Source: Macrosoma leucophasiata
Taxonomy: Eukaryota > Arthropoda > Insecta > Lepidoptera > Hedylidae
NCBI GenBank assembly: GCA_036365455.1
Contig: JAWQUS010000030.1
Span: 310,001 to 374,000, forward strand
Length of the DNA: 64,000 nucleotides
Direction of reading: 5' to 3'
This document shows positions 41,545 to 51,441 of this stretch, piece by piece. The notes beneath the pieces are model-generated. The model was not told the DNA's origin and ran no database searches. It saw nothing but the letters and a program-made list of their open reading frames with translations. Every line of letters starts with the position of its first letter. Within the stretch, counting starts at the first letter, position 1. Position numbers and translations under genes: made by a program.

Positions 41545-41770
41545 GTAGTCATCATCATCAATTCAGCTGTAATACGTTCACAGCTAGATATAAACCTCCC
41601 CAAAGATCGTGTATGACATGGCGCGATATGCCATAACTGCCACGCTTGGCATGCGCATTGGGGATGTTGCTGCCCATTCAGTGTTACTGTATTTAATACG
41701 CCATACTGGAATGATTTGAAGGCCGTTGCCTTGTTGACGAACTCCACTAGCGGAAGAATTTTCCTCCACT
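41545..41770 (-). repeat. RTE-like LINE 3' region
   Basis: AGTCATCATCATCAATTCAG is the complement of a TGATGATGA tail. GCGATATGCCATAACTGCCA and ATGTTGCTGCCCATTC match 2262-2420 and 16620-16760. Confidence 0.65.
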
Positions 41771-42057
41771 TGCAGACAATGGGAGCACCGGTTTTGTGTG
41801 GATGCTTCAGTGATTTCGAGTCATGTGCGTCCATGCTAACGTACGAACATAAAATAGTAGCAATCGAGAATGTACACACCGGTGGTATTCAAATATGGGT
41901 AAACTTAAAACAACCACATAAAAAATATTTGTTTGATATAAAGCCCTACGATTTTTTTATACGCATAATTCACTGAATCCCAAAAATCAACAATCGATTT
42001 CTAAGCCTTAGATAGTTCTGAAACTGATGTTTAAAAAAAGAATAAAGCAGTTCGAAA

Positions 42058-42414
42058 TCAGTACGAGTAAAGTTTGAAAAAGTAAACGCAAAGGAATGGG
42101 AAAAGAATTAAAAAGTCATCATGTTCTTTGAGCCCGCACACTAAGTACTCTGTTCTGGTAAAATCAGTTGAATTCCAGTCTCTCGCAAACACGATGTCAG
42201 TATTTATACAGAATTTGCAAGTCGATGCCTCTCCGCCCCAAAGATTTCCTCGACAACGAAAATAAACGTCACTAGTCGCATCACTAGCAGTGTCGCCATC
42301 ATTTGAATTTTCCTCGAACAGTTTTTCGAGAAGGAGATCTATCGGGTTGTGCTTAACTGGGCATTGGGAATTAATTAATTTCTTCAAGGCAAAGGCTTCG
42401 ATCAGTGAGTGCTT
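42058..42414 (-). CDS. Unidentified open frame, possible exon
   Basis: A frame of 118 codons is open on the minus strand from just after a TAA at 42415-42417 to a stop at 42058-42060. It overlaps none of the repeats found here. It has no good ATG near its start, and AG precedes CACTCACTGATCGAAG, so an internal exon is more plausible than a complete gene. Its middle is acidic and serine-rich (EENSNDGDTASDATSD) and is followed by a cysteine-bearing part (FRCRGNLWGGEASTCKFC). Codon third positions look mixed, as in real coding DNA. The last 17 residues are hydrophobic and probably not translated. I recognise no family. Open frames of this length arise by chance a few times in 64 kb. Confidence 0.2.
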   Translation of the reverse strand, partial: KHSLIEAFALKKLINSQCPVKHNPIDLLLEKLFEENSNDGDTASDATSDVYFRCRGNLWGGEASTCKFCINTDIVFARDWNSTDFTRTEYLVCGLKEHDDFLILFPFLCVYFFKLYSY

Positions 42415-42778
42415 TTAGGGTTCTATAGCCTATAGTTTCACATGTCTGTCCATTTGTATTATATTACATCTTTCTAGTCTGCGGCTGAGCTTCACCACTG
42501 GAAAGAAGTAATTTGGCATGAGTACAAATGAATTATGCATACTAAGTGATGAAAAACTAACTTAAAAAAAAATATGTTTTTTTAGTGTACACCAGTAAAA
42601 TTAGAATATTATTTCTTACGAGGGCAACCTGCATCCCAACATGCGGGGTATTCTAGATCAGGTATTTAAATAGTTTGTTAAGAATATTTGTCGATAAAGA
42701 GATTCTTTTATGACAGAAAAAGCTTTTAAGTGCCAATTTTTGAGTACGCGAGTGCATGTTTGTGTATAGTGTTCTCAT
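42415..42778. other. AT-rich interval without a gene
   Basis: Nothing recurrent. TAGGGTTCTATAGCCTATAG at 42416 is a weak resemblance to Helitron-like ends only. Confidence 0.3.
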
Positions 42779-42779
42779 G

Positions 42780-42985
42780 TCACCTCGTCTACCTCGTCTC
42801 GCCTCACTGTCGCTCCTCTTTGTGGTTTTGGACGCGAGTTAAAGGAAGCAGGTGGGTGAGGCAGTAAATGAACCAGGAGGCAACTGAATGGGCATGACTA
42901 GCCTCCACTTGCTAAGACTCGTGCCGTGAGCTTCTAGGTAGCGCCTTGCGAGAGTTTGGATGGGACATAAGTCACAAGTGTATCC
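42780..42985 (+). repeat. Probable interspersed repeat, single copy here
   Basis: CCAGGAGGCAACTGAATGGG, CATGACTAGCCTCCACTTGC, GACTCGTGCCGTGAGCTTCT and GATGGGACATAAGTCACAAG form a GC-rich block. I associate these words with a dispersed Lepidopteran repeat, though no second copy lies in this window. Confidence 0.4.
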
Positions 42986-42989
42986 ATCC

Positions 42990-43588
42990 CCTTAAATCTA
43001 AACTGAGAAGAAATCTGAATTTAAATAAGCATAAAACTAAAAATATAATCCGTTTTTGAATGCAGAATTTAAAAATGTGATAACCTCATGAAAATACTTG
43101 CAGTAGATATATAACTAAGTAAAGTATATAATTATTTCTGTAATTTAGTGTTTCTGCTATATTTTTATGTAAAAAGCAGAAACACTACATTTTAAGTTCT
43201 TGTAATCCCTGGAAATGTGTAGTATCCAAAACACTATGTTCCCTATTTTTTGGGAGAAATATCAAAACAGCCAACACTGAAAAAAGACATCGACAGCGGA
43301 AACAGAAAAGGTCACCAAGTCGCATCACTAGCGAAAAAGTTTCATTTCATCACGCATTCGATCTAAAAATGAATACTCGATAAGAGATTACGGAGCGAGC
43401 CGACCGTGTCAACAAACTTCCATCGGTCTTTCATTATTGACTGCATTGACAACGAACTTTCGACCTTATGCCGTTAGCTTAAGCAGGGACCTTTGAAAGC
43501 CTCATCACAATATGTGTCTTTTCAATTTTTGGGAGTCGGTGGTAAAGTAGTAAACGAACTTTATCCTATAAATTTGGCCGTCGATTTT
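42990..43588. other. Interval without a gene
   Basis: A hairpin with 12 bp arms lies at 43146-43187 (TAGTGTTTCTGC mirrored by GCAGAAACACTA). GTCGCATCACTAGC at about 43319 also occurs at about 42273. No gene is seen. Confidence 0.4.
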
Positions 43589-43589
43589 T

Positions 43590-44085
43590 TTAAATGTAAT
43601 GAAGGTGGCAAACAATCATGCAGTTCACATTGATGTTAAGTGATGATTTCAACCTATAGACTCTCACACAAAGACAAACAGAGATCAAAACAGATGCGTT
43701 GCCACCCCTGAGACCTTAGTTGTTTGGTCCCTGTGATATTTATTACGGGACCATATTTTACCATCTAATCAGCACAAGATAATGCTGAACACTACCTTTT
43801 ATTAGATAGATTAAGTACTCTTCTACCCTAGCCCCTGGCCAGAAGGGTTCTTGAGTGGCAATCACGTTCCGGAAGACGAAGCGTAGGCACGCCCCCCACA
43901 AGGTGGACCCACGACCTGGTGAAGGTTGCGGTCATTCGCTGGATGAGGGCGGCCCAGGACCCTTCGTTATGGCAATGTTTGGGGGAGGCCTTTGTCCAGC
44001 AGTGGACGTCTTTTGGTTGAAATGATGATGATGATGAGATTACGTAATGCAATGGTAGCTCCTACGCTTCAGCTTTATCACCAGC
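43590..44085 (-). repeat. ACTGG-family copy (subfamily 2) split by a LINE
   Basis: The tail half is 43590 to about 43825 (AATGAAGGTGGCAAACAATC, to GATAGATTAAGTA). The 5' end continues at 44038-44085 (GATTACGTAATGCAATGGTA to TTTATCACCAGC). The LINE fragment at 43835-44037 sits in between. Confidence 0.85.
43835..44037 (+). pseudogene. RTE-like LINE, C-terminal end of reverse transcriptase ORF
   Basis: Sixty-one open codons and a TGA (44018-44020) give LARRVLEWQSRSGRRS, then VGTPPTRWTHDLVKVA, RWMRAAQDPSLW and GEAFVQQWTSFG. The order PTRW-DL-RW-R-AQD-W-GEA-VQQW is the conserved end of RTE-clade retrotransposon polyproteins in Lepidoptera. The stop is followed at once by an (ATG ATG ATG) tail, as usual for this clade. 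More than nine tenths of the element is missing at the 5' end, so it is a dead insertion. Its intact frame suggests it is younger than the copies at 2262, 12061 and 13940. It interrupts an ACTGG-family copy. Confidence 0.85.
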
Positions 44086-44089
44086 AAAA

Positions 44090-44975
44090 GCTATTTAATT
44101 GAGAGTTAATTCCAGCTACAGAACCAAACAGTGAGTATGTGCACTTGACAACTTTTTTCCAATATTTGTTCCGCGACAGTTTGCACCAATAAATCTTGTG
44201 TTGCTCCAATGCGATCGACCAACTCGCCAACATTTAACAACCCGGCAGACTTAAGAAGCACATTTCTGGGAATACCGACTGGGTGTAGCAGGTTATTTCA
44301 AATTGTCCGGGTTGCACACATTAGGTGATTACGCCAATGTTTGGCGTGCAGGAGAGCAGAGTCAACACTCCGGACAACAAGGGGCGACCTATAAACTTAT
44401 TATTGGGTTTAGCCGACGGTCAACGGGGTTTCAATGGGATCGTTAAATATTGTGACCATGCAATCACTTTGTGTAACGTTTTTTTTAAGTGTTATACGAC
44501 TCATCAGCTTAATTGATACTTTGTTCGATCAATAAATATGCTTAACACATGATATGTTCAATGTTGTAGTTAAAACTTTTATGTGTCATGAAAGTATCTA
44601 ACAGGCTCACATTGTTAACAATAATAATATTCTTTATTACTATTTAATAATATTTAATATTCTGTACTTCAACAGATAAACAATTTTAATTGATAAACAG
44701 ATTACGAATTAAAAAAAAATACACACAGAGCGATCTCATTGTTAAATGCTATCTGTTCCAGACAATCAAGTGGAAGACAACATAATATGAGAAAAAATCA
44801 TAGGTTTTATGCTGCTTACTGTTCAATTATTTTCCTTATCAGACCAAAATTTTAAAATATCCAGATGACAATACTTTTAGCTATAGATGACATGTATTGT
44901 CTTTGCCTGTTGCATTGTCAATTTTGTAAGATAGAAAAAAATAAATGAGACGCTAGCAATACTTAACTAAAATAC
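44090..44975. other. 0.9 kb unique interval
   Basis: ATTACGCCAATGTTTGGCGT and CTATAAACTTATTATTGGGT (44325-44410) are GC-richer, with a 63-codon open frame. I see no family. The remainder is AT-rich. Confidence 0.35.
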
Positions 44976-44976
44976 G

Positions 44977-45271
44977 TTTTTTTAATGTTATAAAAGTGGC
45001 AAACAAGCATTCAGTTCGCATTGATGTTGAGTGATGACTGCAGCCTAAAGACACCTGTCATCAGCCCACAATAACCAGAGGTCAATTTGCCGATGCGTTA
45101 CCACTCCTGAGGCCAAAGGTGTTACGCCTCTGTGCCGGAACTTACACGGCCGTGCTTTACCACCTGATCGGAACACGATAGTGCTAAACACTACCATTTA
45201 GCGGCAAGTATATTAAGTAATGTGGTGGTGCCTACGCCCGCGGGCTCCGTCACTGAAGCTCTACCACCAGT
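44977..45271 (-). repeat. ACTGG-family copy, full length
   Basis: TTTTTTTAATGTTATAAAAG to GCTCTACCACCAGT, subfamily 1, with a duplicated CACCTGTCATCAGCCCAC section. Confidence 0.9.
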
Positions 45272-45522
45272 TCAGTTTATGCAGAAGAGTGTAAATTTAG
45301 GGTTTGACTATTAATAATTGACTTCTGTAGTTATATCTTTAAACGCAGGAGAACTTTTTGTTTCTGTATTGCTCTTTCTTTTTGCAGAACCAACAAGGTT
45401 AATACGAACCATCAAAAAATTTTCCTGCTCTATCAAAGAAACACCAGTGTTAAGTTATCCCATCAGACTAATATCACATCACTATCAAAATATTACGTCA
45501 TCTTTTAAACACATTGAAATTT

Positions 45523-45690
45523 CCAATTGGAAAAACAGATATCACCCGACAAAATAAAGAGGGCATGCCAAGCAACGAACTCAATAACTCAAATCGATGG
45601 CATCGCGGACCGCATTAGGTGCGTTCAAAGGAAGGTATTTCAAAAGGAGTAAGGCGGTACGGAATATTGCATTCAAATCTTTACTGGCTT
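45523..45690 (+). repeat. Paired non-coding block D, copy 1
   Basis: AACTCAATAACTCAAATCGA begins a 31-base run identical to copy 2. CCGCATTAGGTGCGTTCAAA, CAAAAGGAGTAAGGCGGTAC and GGAATATTGCATTCAAATCT follow. This is the closest pair in both spacing (255 bp) and similarity. Confidence 0.85.
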
Positions 45691-45777
45691 ATCATCATGA
45701 TAGAAATAGAATTGACTTACTAAAGTGAGTTTTAAAACAGGTGAGCATAATCGTATTTTCATACATGACGATATGCC

Positions 45778-45943
45778 CATTCCGAATTACAGATATAGCC
45801 CGGCATTATAAAGAGGGCACCAAGGAATGAACTCAATAACTCAAATCGATGGCATCGCGGGCCGCATTAGGTGCGTTCAAAGGAAGATAATTTCAAAAGG
45901 AGTGAGGCGGTACGGAATATTGCATTCAAATCTTTACTCGCTG
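45778..45943 (+). repeat. Paired non-coding block D, copy 2
   Basis: CCGAATTACAGATATAGCCC corresponds to CCAATTGGAAAAACAGATAT of copy 1. From AAAGAGGGCACC to AATCTTTACTCGCTG it follows copy 1 with few differences. Confidence 0.85.
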
Positions 45944-46080
45944 TAAGCAGGTTGATTGTACGTGGTCGTTGTGGGCTTGGTATACCATATAACTACTCAG
46001 GATATATTTTAATTTTACCATCGTGTTATTTACTATTTATTGTAACTATTGTATTTTATTTTCATTAAGCTTAAGAACTG

Positions 46081-46314
46081 CAGTTGGCAAATATCAATGC
46101 CCGTTTCCGTGCTTCGGTAGGCACGTTAAGTCGTTGGTCCCAGTTTCTATCGATAGGTTATCTATTAGACAGCGGGTCGGCCACTAACCCGTATCTCCAC
46201 CAACCCGCATTGGAGCAGCGTGGTGGAGTGAGCTCCAGGCCTGCCCCCAAGAGAGAGGGGAGAGACTCGCGCCCAGCAGTGGGACGTATCAAGGGTTGCC
46301 ATTATTATTATTAT
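46081..46314 (+). repeat. LINE-like 3' end with ATT tail, forward
   Basis: GTTGGTCCCAGTTTCTATCG, CCACCAACCCGCATTGGAGC, GACTCGCGCCCAGCAGTGGG and ACGTATCAAGGGTTGCC, then (ATT)5. It is the opposite orientation of the copies at 12941, 30961 and 34012, and is truncated at its 5' side. Confidence 0.75.
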
Positions 46315-46319
46315 AGCTT

Positions 46320-46788
46320 TAGAATGGGTACCTAACTTTTTATTCCTAAATCGGGGAATCAGCGGTATTGGGATTTCCACAATGAAAAAAAGATTTGGTG
46401 ATACACTTCCAGTAGTAGGTTTACAGTGCAGTACAGATTGAAAGCGCAGGTTTAACAATGTATTCAAGAAGAGAACTGAGGCGCTTTTCGTTACTAGAAA
46501 CTACATTTGAAGTTTTTTTACATGACTGTTTTGCAAATATATCTGTAATTTTCATTGTGGAACAGTATAATTATAATATACTGGCAACAACACGTCTTGG
46601 GCAATATCTATCGGCAGATTGCTCACCGCTACGATTTCTTTGAACTTCATTCATTTCACTGTATTCAAGATATTTGTACAAAGGAAATTGTGGCCGTTTG
46701 CGTCTTTGTGGTTTAAATATTGTTCCAGGCAATATTGTGGATAGTATAATCGATGAATTTACTTGGTTGAGTTTGTTTCTGCAAGTTT
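46320..46788. other. Interval without a gene
   Basis: AT-rich, no repeats seen, no convincing frame. Confidence 0.3.
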
Positions 46789-46888
46789 TAGGGTTCCATG
46801 ATATTTATGATAACAATGGATAGGTATTCATTAATTGGACGGTACTCTGTGAATGCGAGTCCAACTCGCACTTGGACGCTTTTTGTTG
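46789..46888. mobile_element. Helitron-like fragment
   Basis: TTTTAGGGTTCCATGATATT and GTACTCTGTGAATGCGAGTC, then CAACTCGCACTTGGACGCTT, are both ends of the family seen at 10710-11346 brought together by internal deletion. Confidence 0.55.
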
Positions 46889-46950
46889 TTGAAACAACTT
46901 TTGAACATGATATGTTCTTAGGTTTTCGCGAGCTACACTCATTGGAATAA

Positions 46951-47053
46951 AACTATTTTTACGGATTTATCTCGCGTATATTAAACCAATTATACGCGTA
47001 TTTTAAAAATCATTTTAGTTTAATATACGCGAGATAAATCCGTAAAAATAGTT
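46951..47053. repeat. Perfect inverted repeat, 36 bp arms
   Basis: The left arm 46951-46986 and the right arm 47018-47053 are exact reverse complements with a 31-base AT-rich spacer. The arm begins AACTATTTTTACGGATTTAT. Confidence 0.95.
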
Positions 47054-47054
47054 A

Positions 47055-47860
47055 TACAACTTTTGAAGTTTAGACTGTTTTGCAATGACATCTATAATTT
47101 TCAAAATGTATTTTAATCTACAAATTATTTATCATTTTAAAATAACACGTTATTGTTAATTGATTATAAATATCCATCCAATTGTTTTTTAATTGTTTTA
47201 GCAGACAATTAATTATGAATCGGCTATAACACAATTTCCGGCTTGAAGCTGCACGTACTCACGTTACGTTTGATGTACGTAAGCCTTAATTTAACTGCCC
47301 CCACATTTCATCCCTTCGCACATCACTTGATACTCAAACGCCAAACAGCATTATCCCAATGTTTTTTTGATCCACCAACAATGAAACTCGAATCCTATCC
47401 CGAAATCATTATTCAGCGATCCCGGCGATCCCGGCCAAATCCCGGATCCCGATTAAGGAGTTTACATCGACATGTGTTTTTGATAGTCTCACGATGGTAA
47501 CATTTTATATGAGTTAGCAGTTCACAAGGCTCGAGCTGATCATAGTAATCACGGAAGGTAGGGATTGACCCTTTTGTTTTTTTAGAAGAAAAATATTTTG
47601 CGGAGAGGCTGCGTGTTATTGCGGACGAAGGTAGCGAAACGCCTCTCAATTTCAGCGATATGAGTTCTGGAGGAACACGTGATTGAAGCTTTTTTACCCA
47701 AAGGGTACTTGCGTTTGCACATACATGCGCACACATACCACTCATTAGATACCTTTTTTTGATGGCAGTGTAAATGGGTTAGCCTGTAGACATTATAATG
47801 GACATAATTACTAAACTCCAAGAACGGGAATCATCTCTGTTGGGAAAAACTAGCCAACTT
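47055..47860. other. Interval without a gene
   Basis: A CCCGG-rich patch at 47405-47450 (GATCCCGGCGATCCCGGCC) interrupts AT-rich DNA. The 110-codon minus-strand frame at 47413-47745 shows no recognisable domain. Confidence 0.35.
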
Positions 47861-47861
47861 A

Positions 47862-47894
47862 AAAAAAGCTAGCATCACTTATGCTAGCTTTTTT
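47862..47894. repeat. Perfect hairpin, 14 bp arms
   Basis: AAAAAAGCTAGCAT at 47862-47875 mirrors ATGCTAGCTTTTTT at 47881-47894, with loop CACTT. The right arm overlaps the T-run that begins an ACTGG copy. Confidence 0.95.
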
Positions 47895-48080
47895 ATGTAA
47901 TAGGAGTAGCAAGCAAGCATGCAGTTCACATTGATGTTAAGTGATGACTGCAGCCTATAGACATCAATGTGAACTGCACAATTACAGGGCCGTACATTAC
48001 CACCTGACTGAAGCGGCAAGTAAATTAGGTAATGCGGTGGTGCCTACGCCCGCGAGCTCCGTTACTAGAGCTCTACCACT
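47888..48080 (-). repeat. ACTGG-family copy rearranged by a fold-back
   Basis: The tail end is normal (TTTTTTATGTAATAGGAGTA). After GACTGCAGCCTATAG, however, the sequence turns into ACATCAATGTGAACTGCA, the reverse complement of the copy's own 47920-47937. It then jumps to ATTACAGGGCCGTACATTAC. About 100 bases of the element are lost at the switch. Confidence 0.85.
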
Positions 48081-48084
48081 ATAT

Positions 48085-48570
48085 AAACTGTTCGGAGTGT
48101 AAGAACGGCTCCGTACAATTAGCAACATCTATCAAAAATAGTAAAAAACTTCATTTGTGACATTTTGACGAGCCACTTGGTCCAGCGGTGAGTGACGACT
48201 GTTTTAAGCTAGTGTAGACGACGTAGCTCGCGATCCTGCCTGAATCTAATATACATACCTAAATCTTTATTTACATACTTCAGAGCTCCACCAGTGTAAC
48301 TGAAATAAAATGAAATAATTAATAAAAATTAAATATGGGGTATATGTGAAAACTTGTTAATAGGTTTACCTTGTCTTATAACAATAAAAATTATTATGCA
48401 CGTACACAGACGGTATTTTCGGGTTGTACAAGAGTCTGTTTCTAACTATAGACACTCGCTCATTATTCTCACCTCTGCATACGTGTATCACCTTTTAAAC
48501 TTCAAAACCTGTGTTCTCATTTCGAACTCTCCCCACTCCACGCAACCCTCGTCCGTTACAGCTAGGCTCA
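48085..48570. other. Interval without a gene
   Basis: TGGTCCAGCGGTGAGTGACG at 48179 resembles a SINE-B head (A-box-like TGGTCCAGCGG), separated from the body found at 48575. No gene is seen. Confidence 0.35.
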
Positions 48571-48574
48571 TGGA

Positions 48575-48716
48575 TAGTTCGTATTGGGACAAATATTTGT
48601 TTGGACTACAGGTATATGTTTCGGATCTGAGTGTCTGTGTATGTGCTGTGTATGTGCAATAGCACACCCACGACACAAGTTTATACCTAACGTGGGGCTA
48701 TGAGTATAAGCGTAAA
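48575..48716 (+). repeat. SINE-B body fragment
   Basis: GGACAAATATTTGTTTGGAC, ACACCCACGACACAAGTTTA, TACCTAACGTGGGGCTATGA and GTATAAGCGTAAATA match the body and tail of 7481-7680. Confidence 0.65.
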
Positions 48717-48984
48717 TATAGAATTTTATATTTCATGCACCTTAACGTGGTCTTATTCGGTGTTTTTCAATGTATGAGGTCGCATCTCCCTGGGGGGTCA
48801 CAATGACCCCATAAAAAAGCCACAGGGGTCATGAAAACTCACGGATGCTTCACCGTGACGACCCCTGAATGACCGCAATGACTAACTGCGAAAAAAAAAA
48901 TTACATGTTTCGAGTTTGTTAAGATAATTATTTTCTTCGATAATTATCATGATTATTATCATATATGTAATACTTAGTCATATA

Positions 48985-49098
48985 ATTGAATTATTCCCAG
49001 TTGCCCCCGCGGCGATTGCCACCGGAGGCAAATGGGACAAAATTTTCCCAGTTGCCACCGGAGGCAATCGCCGCGGGGGCAACTGGGAATAATTCAAT
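48985..49098. repeat. 114 bp palindrome, 36 bp perfect outer arms
   Basis: Arms 48985-49020 and 49063-49098 are exact reverse complements (starting ATTGAATTATTCCCAGTTGC). The inner 42 bases are themselves nearly palindromic, with ACCGGAGGCAAATGGGA facing TCCCAGTTGCCACCGGA. The stem is GC-rich (CCCCCGCGGCG) in an AT-rich setting. Confidence 0.95.
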
Positions 49099-49099
49099 A

Positions 49100-49785
49100 A
49101 AAATAGCATATTAAGTCTAAAATTGCATAAAATAACGAACTTTTATATATTTTTTAAGTGATATTTTCTTAATTACTTAATAATTAATTTTCTGAATTAA
49201 ATACATACTCTAAAAACAGCTAATGAATATTATTTTGATGCCAAAAATGACTCCAAACGCTATCATGCACTATCGACTTTGATATGTATATCAATGACTA
49301 TCGAGGTCGGTTTCTGGTTCATTAGTTATGGCGTTTTCTTGTAAAGTTGGATAAAATGTTATCCAGATGGATCCAGATGGATAACATTTTATCAAACCAA
49401 ACTTATACAAAAGATGAAAAAAAATCCACCAAATTCTTCAAAGATCTATTTCAATTACCAAGCAAGCATAACAGCGGAAGAAACCCACTGTCACTCGCAC
49501 AATAGAATGAAAAGCTGGCGTGCGTGGGATAGCGTGAAATAAAGCGGCGCGCAAAGTTGCCCGTTTGATACATAGCGCGAGTGGCAGTGATGAATGTGCT
49601 AACTTACACTTATACTTTTGAACACGAGTGTGGGATCGGGAACAAAAGAAAGCGGATTCTTAAATAAATATATCATTGAGATTAACATCATATTGTTTGT
49701 GTCAGTGCGGGTATGGAACCTGTCATACTTCAAACCGTATAGAGTAATCAGACTTCAAAAAGTAACAATGATTAAGTAATGTAAA
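49100..49785. other. Unique interval with a hairpin and a possible MITE
   Basis: A hairpin with 16 bp perfect arms lies at 49350-49393, around BamHI-like GGATCC. CACTGTCACTCGC at about 49488 faces GCGAGTGGCAGTG at about 49578 (one mismatch), which may be the termini of a roughly 100 bp inverted-repeat element. Confidence 0.5.
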
Positions 49786-49786
49786 C

Positions 49787-50005
49787 GTAACTTCACGCAT
49801 GTCTGATGGGGAAAGCAGATATTCCTATTTAGACATACACCCACAAAATCGTGGGCAAACACCCTCGATTCACGCGAAATGTTTTCAGCGCATGTAACAG
49901 GTGGCAAGCCTATTGATTGACATTACCAAACCTACTGAAAAACTTACAGAAAATGTGAAAATCCTAACGGCACCAGAGACAAAGAACAATGTACCTTCAT
50001 AGCAT
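49787..50005 (-). repeat. tRNA-derived SINE-A, head missing
   Basis: CGTAACTTCACGCATGTCTG, CACCCTCGATTCACGCGAAA and GCATGTAACAGGTGGCAAGC follow the SINE-A tail. ATACACCCACAAAATCGTGG is partly duplicated. Confidence 0.7.
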
Positions 50006-50006
50006 C

Positions 50007-50336
50007 CACCTGAAAAAAATATATCTTCATTATAGATACCTCAATGAGAGATGTCTCAATCTGAATTTGTCATTATAAGTGCACCAACATACAGTTCCTA
50101 CGTCAATTTGACTATTTACTACCACCAGAAATAAAAAAAAACAACAATTCGACTCAGTTTCAATTATTAATGGTTTCTTACTCGCTAACGCTCATGAATT
50201 ACGCCAAATAAAAATCTCTACAAAGAAATAAGAAGGGCACCGCACCGCTGTTTACAGTCTCTCGCGGAAATGCTAATATATTTGTCAGATTTCAACTAAC
50301 CGTCCCGGTTGTTCTGTTTATGGTGTAGTGCTTGTT
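50007..50336. other. Unique interval
   Basis: No gene. AAATAAGAAGGGCACCGCAC to AACTAACCGTCCCGG is unique and GC-richer than its surroundings. Confidence 0.3.
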
Positions 50337-50337
50337 A

Positions 50338-50465
50338 TCCTTTATAGGGTTCCAAGTGTTTATTTAATTTTGACTGTACGTCTGTCACACTTGGTTCAAA
50401 GCTACTAAACCGATTGAGTTGAAATTTGGTACACATAATATTATTATGAAATTTTTGACCGGAAC
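50338..50465. mobile_element. Helitron-like fragment
   Basis: TATAGGGTTCCAAGTGTTTA, GACTGTACGTCTGTCACACT and AAACCGATTGAGTTGAAATT resemble 10710-10840. Confidence 0.55.
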
Positions 50466-50615
50466 AGGAATGTGTGATGAATATAAAATATTTTTAAGAA
50501 TGCTGACTTCTAGAGAGTAAATTATAAAATGATTTAAAAAGTTATGCATGGCGCCTTATTTTGAAATTTTAACATTATATTGTTTACGATGAATAGTTGT
50601 GAGAAAATTGTTTCT

Positions 50616-50885
50616 ACTGGTGGTGGAGTCTAGAAAATCGAGGGCGTAGACACCATCGCATTATCTCCTGCCAAATTGTAGGTAATGTTAAGCACTATCG
50701 TATTCCGGTTAGATGGCAATGTATGGCCCCGTAATAACCATTACAGAGACTTAACAACTTAAGTCTCAGGGGGCAACGTATCTGCATAATGACTCCTGGT
50801 TTATGTGTACATGTCTAGAGGCAACAGTCATCGTTTAACATCCATGTGAAGTGCATGCTTGATTGCCACATTCATTATATAAAAA
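50616..50885 (+). repeat. ACTGG-family copy, subfamily 2
   Basis: ACTGGTGGTGGAGTCTAGAA to ATTCATTATATAAAAA, with CCCCGTAATAACCATTACAG. Confidence 0.85.
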
Positions 50886-51030
50886 CATTGAACATTCCAT
50901 AACTAGTTCTCCGATGGTAAATACAGGAAACTCTATTGAAATAGGAGTATATCGGATTTTAGCTGATATAGGAAATATCAATATTACGAGACCCTGTACA
51001 ATTGTAATGTGTGCTAGTTCGTCTCGCACT

Positions 51031-51033
<3 letters not shown>

Positions 51034-51072
<39 letters not shown>
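51034..51072. repeat. (TC)n microsatellite
   Basis: About nineteen TC units without interruption. Confidence 0.95.
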
Positions 51073-51075
<3 letters not shown>

Positions 51076-51235
51076 GATCGATTCGTTGATCGGATCTCAG
51101 GTCATCTTTCAAATTATGTTTCTTATTTTTTTTGACGATTCTGCCTGTTGTTAGTCTTAGTTTGAGTTTAGAACGACATCCATTGTTACCCCAACCGATA
51201 GACTTTGCAGTTTATACAATATCGTTAAGATTTCA

Positions 51236-51440
51236 CTGTACCCTTAATGATTGTTTTAACATTATTTTTCACAATAACACATGCGAGTGAATTTAGAATT
51301 TAAAGAAAAAATAGAAAGAAAAACTTGTCTTCGCACAGGAATTGAATCTCCGATCTCAAGATAACAAGTCCAGCTGCTTTTCCAGTAAGCTACCGAAACC
51401 TATATCCGAGCGTCGAATTTGTCTTCGCATGTGTTATTGT
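51236..51440 (-). repeat. tRNA-core element, diverged relative
   Basis: TACCCTTAATGATTGTTTTA, AATAACACATGCGAGTGAAT and AAAATAGAAAGAAAAACTTG, then a degraded core (complement GGAGATTCAATTCCTGTGCG). It is closer to 5765-5945 than to the AGA copies. Confidence 0.6.
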
Positions 51441-51441
51441 G

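Noticed and set aside
42270..43335. GTCGCATCACTAGC shared between 42273 and 43319 as another paired block
   Set aside because: The match is 14 bases with no similarity on either side, so it is below what I would count as a duplication.
51034..51072. GAGA-factor regulatory element
   Set aside because: The pure (TC)n tract is most simply a microsatellite. Nothing near it suggests a promoter.
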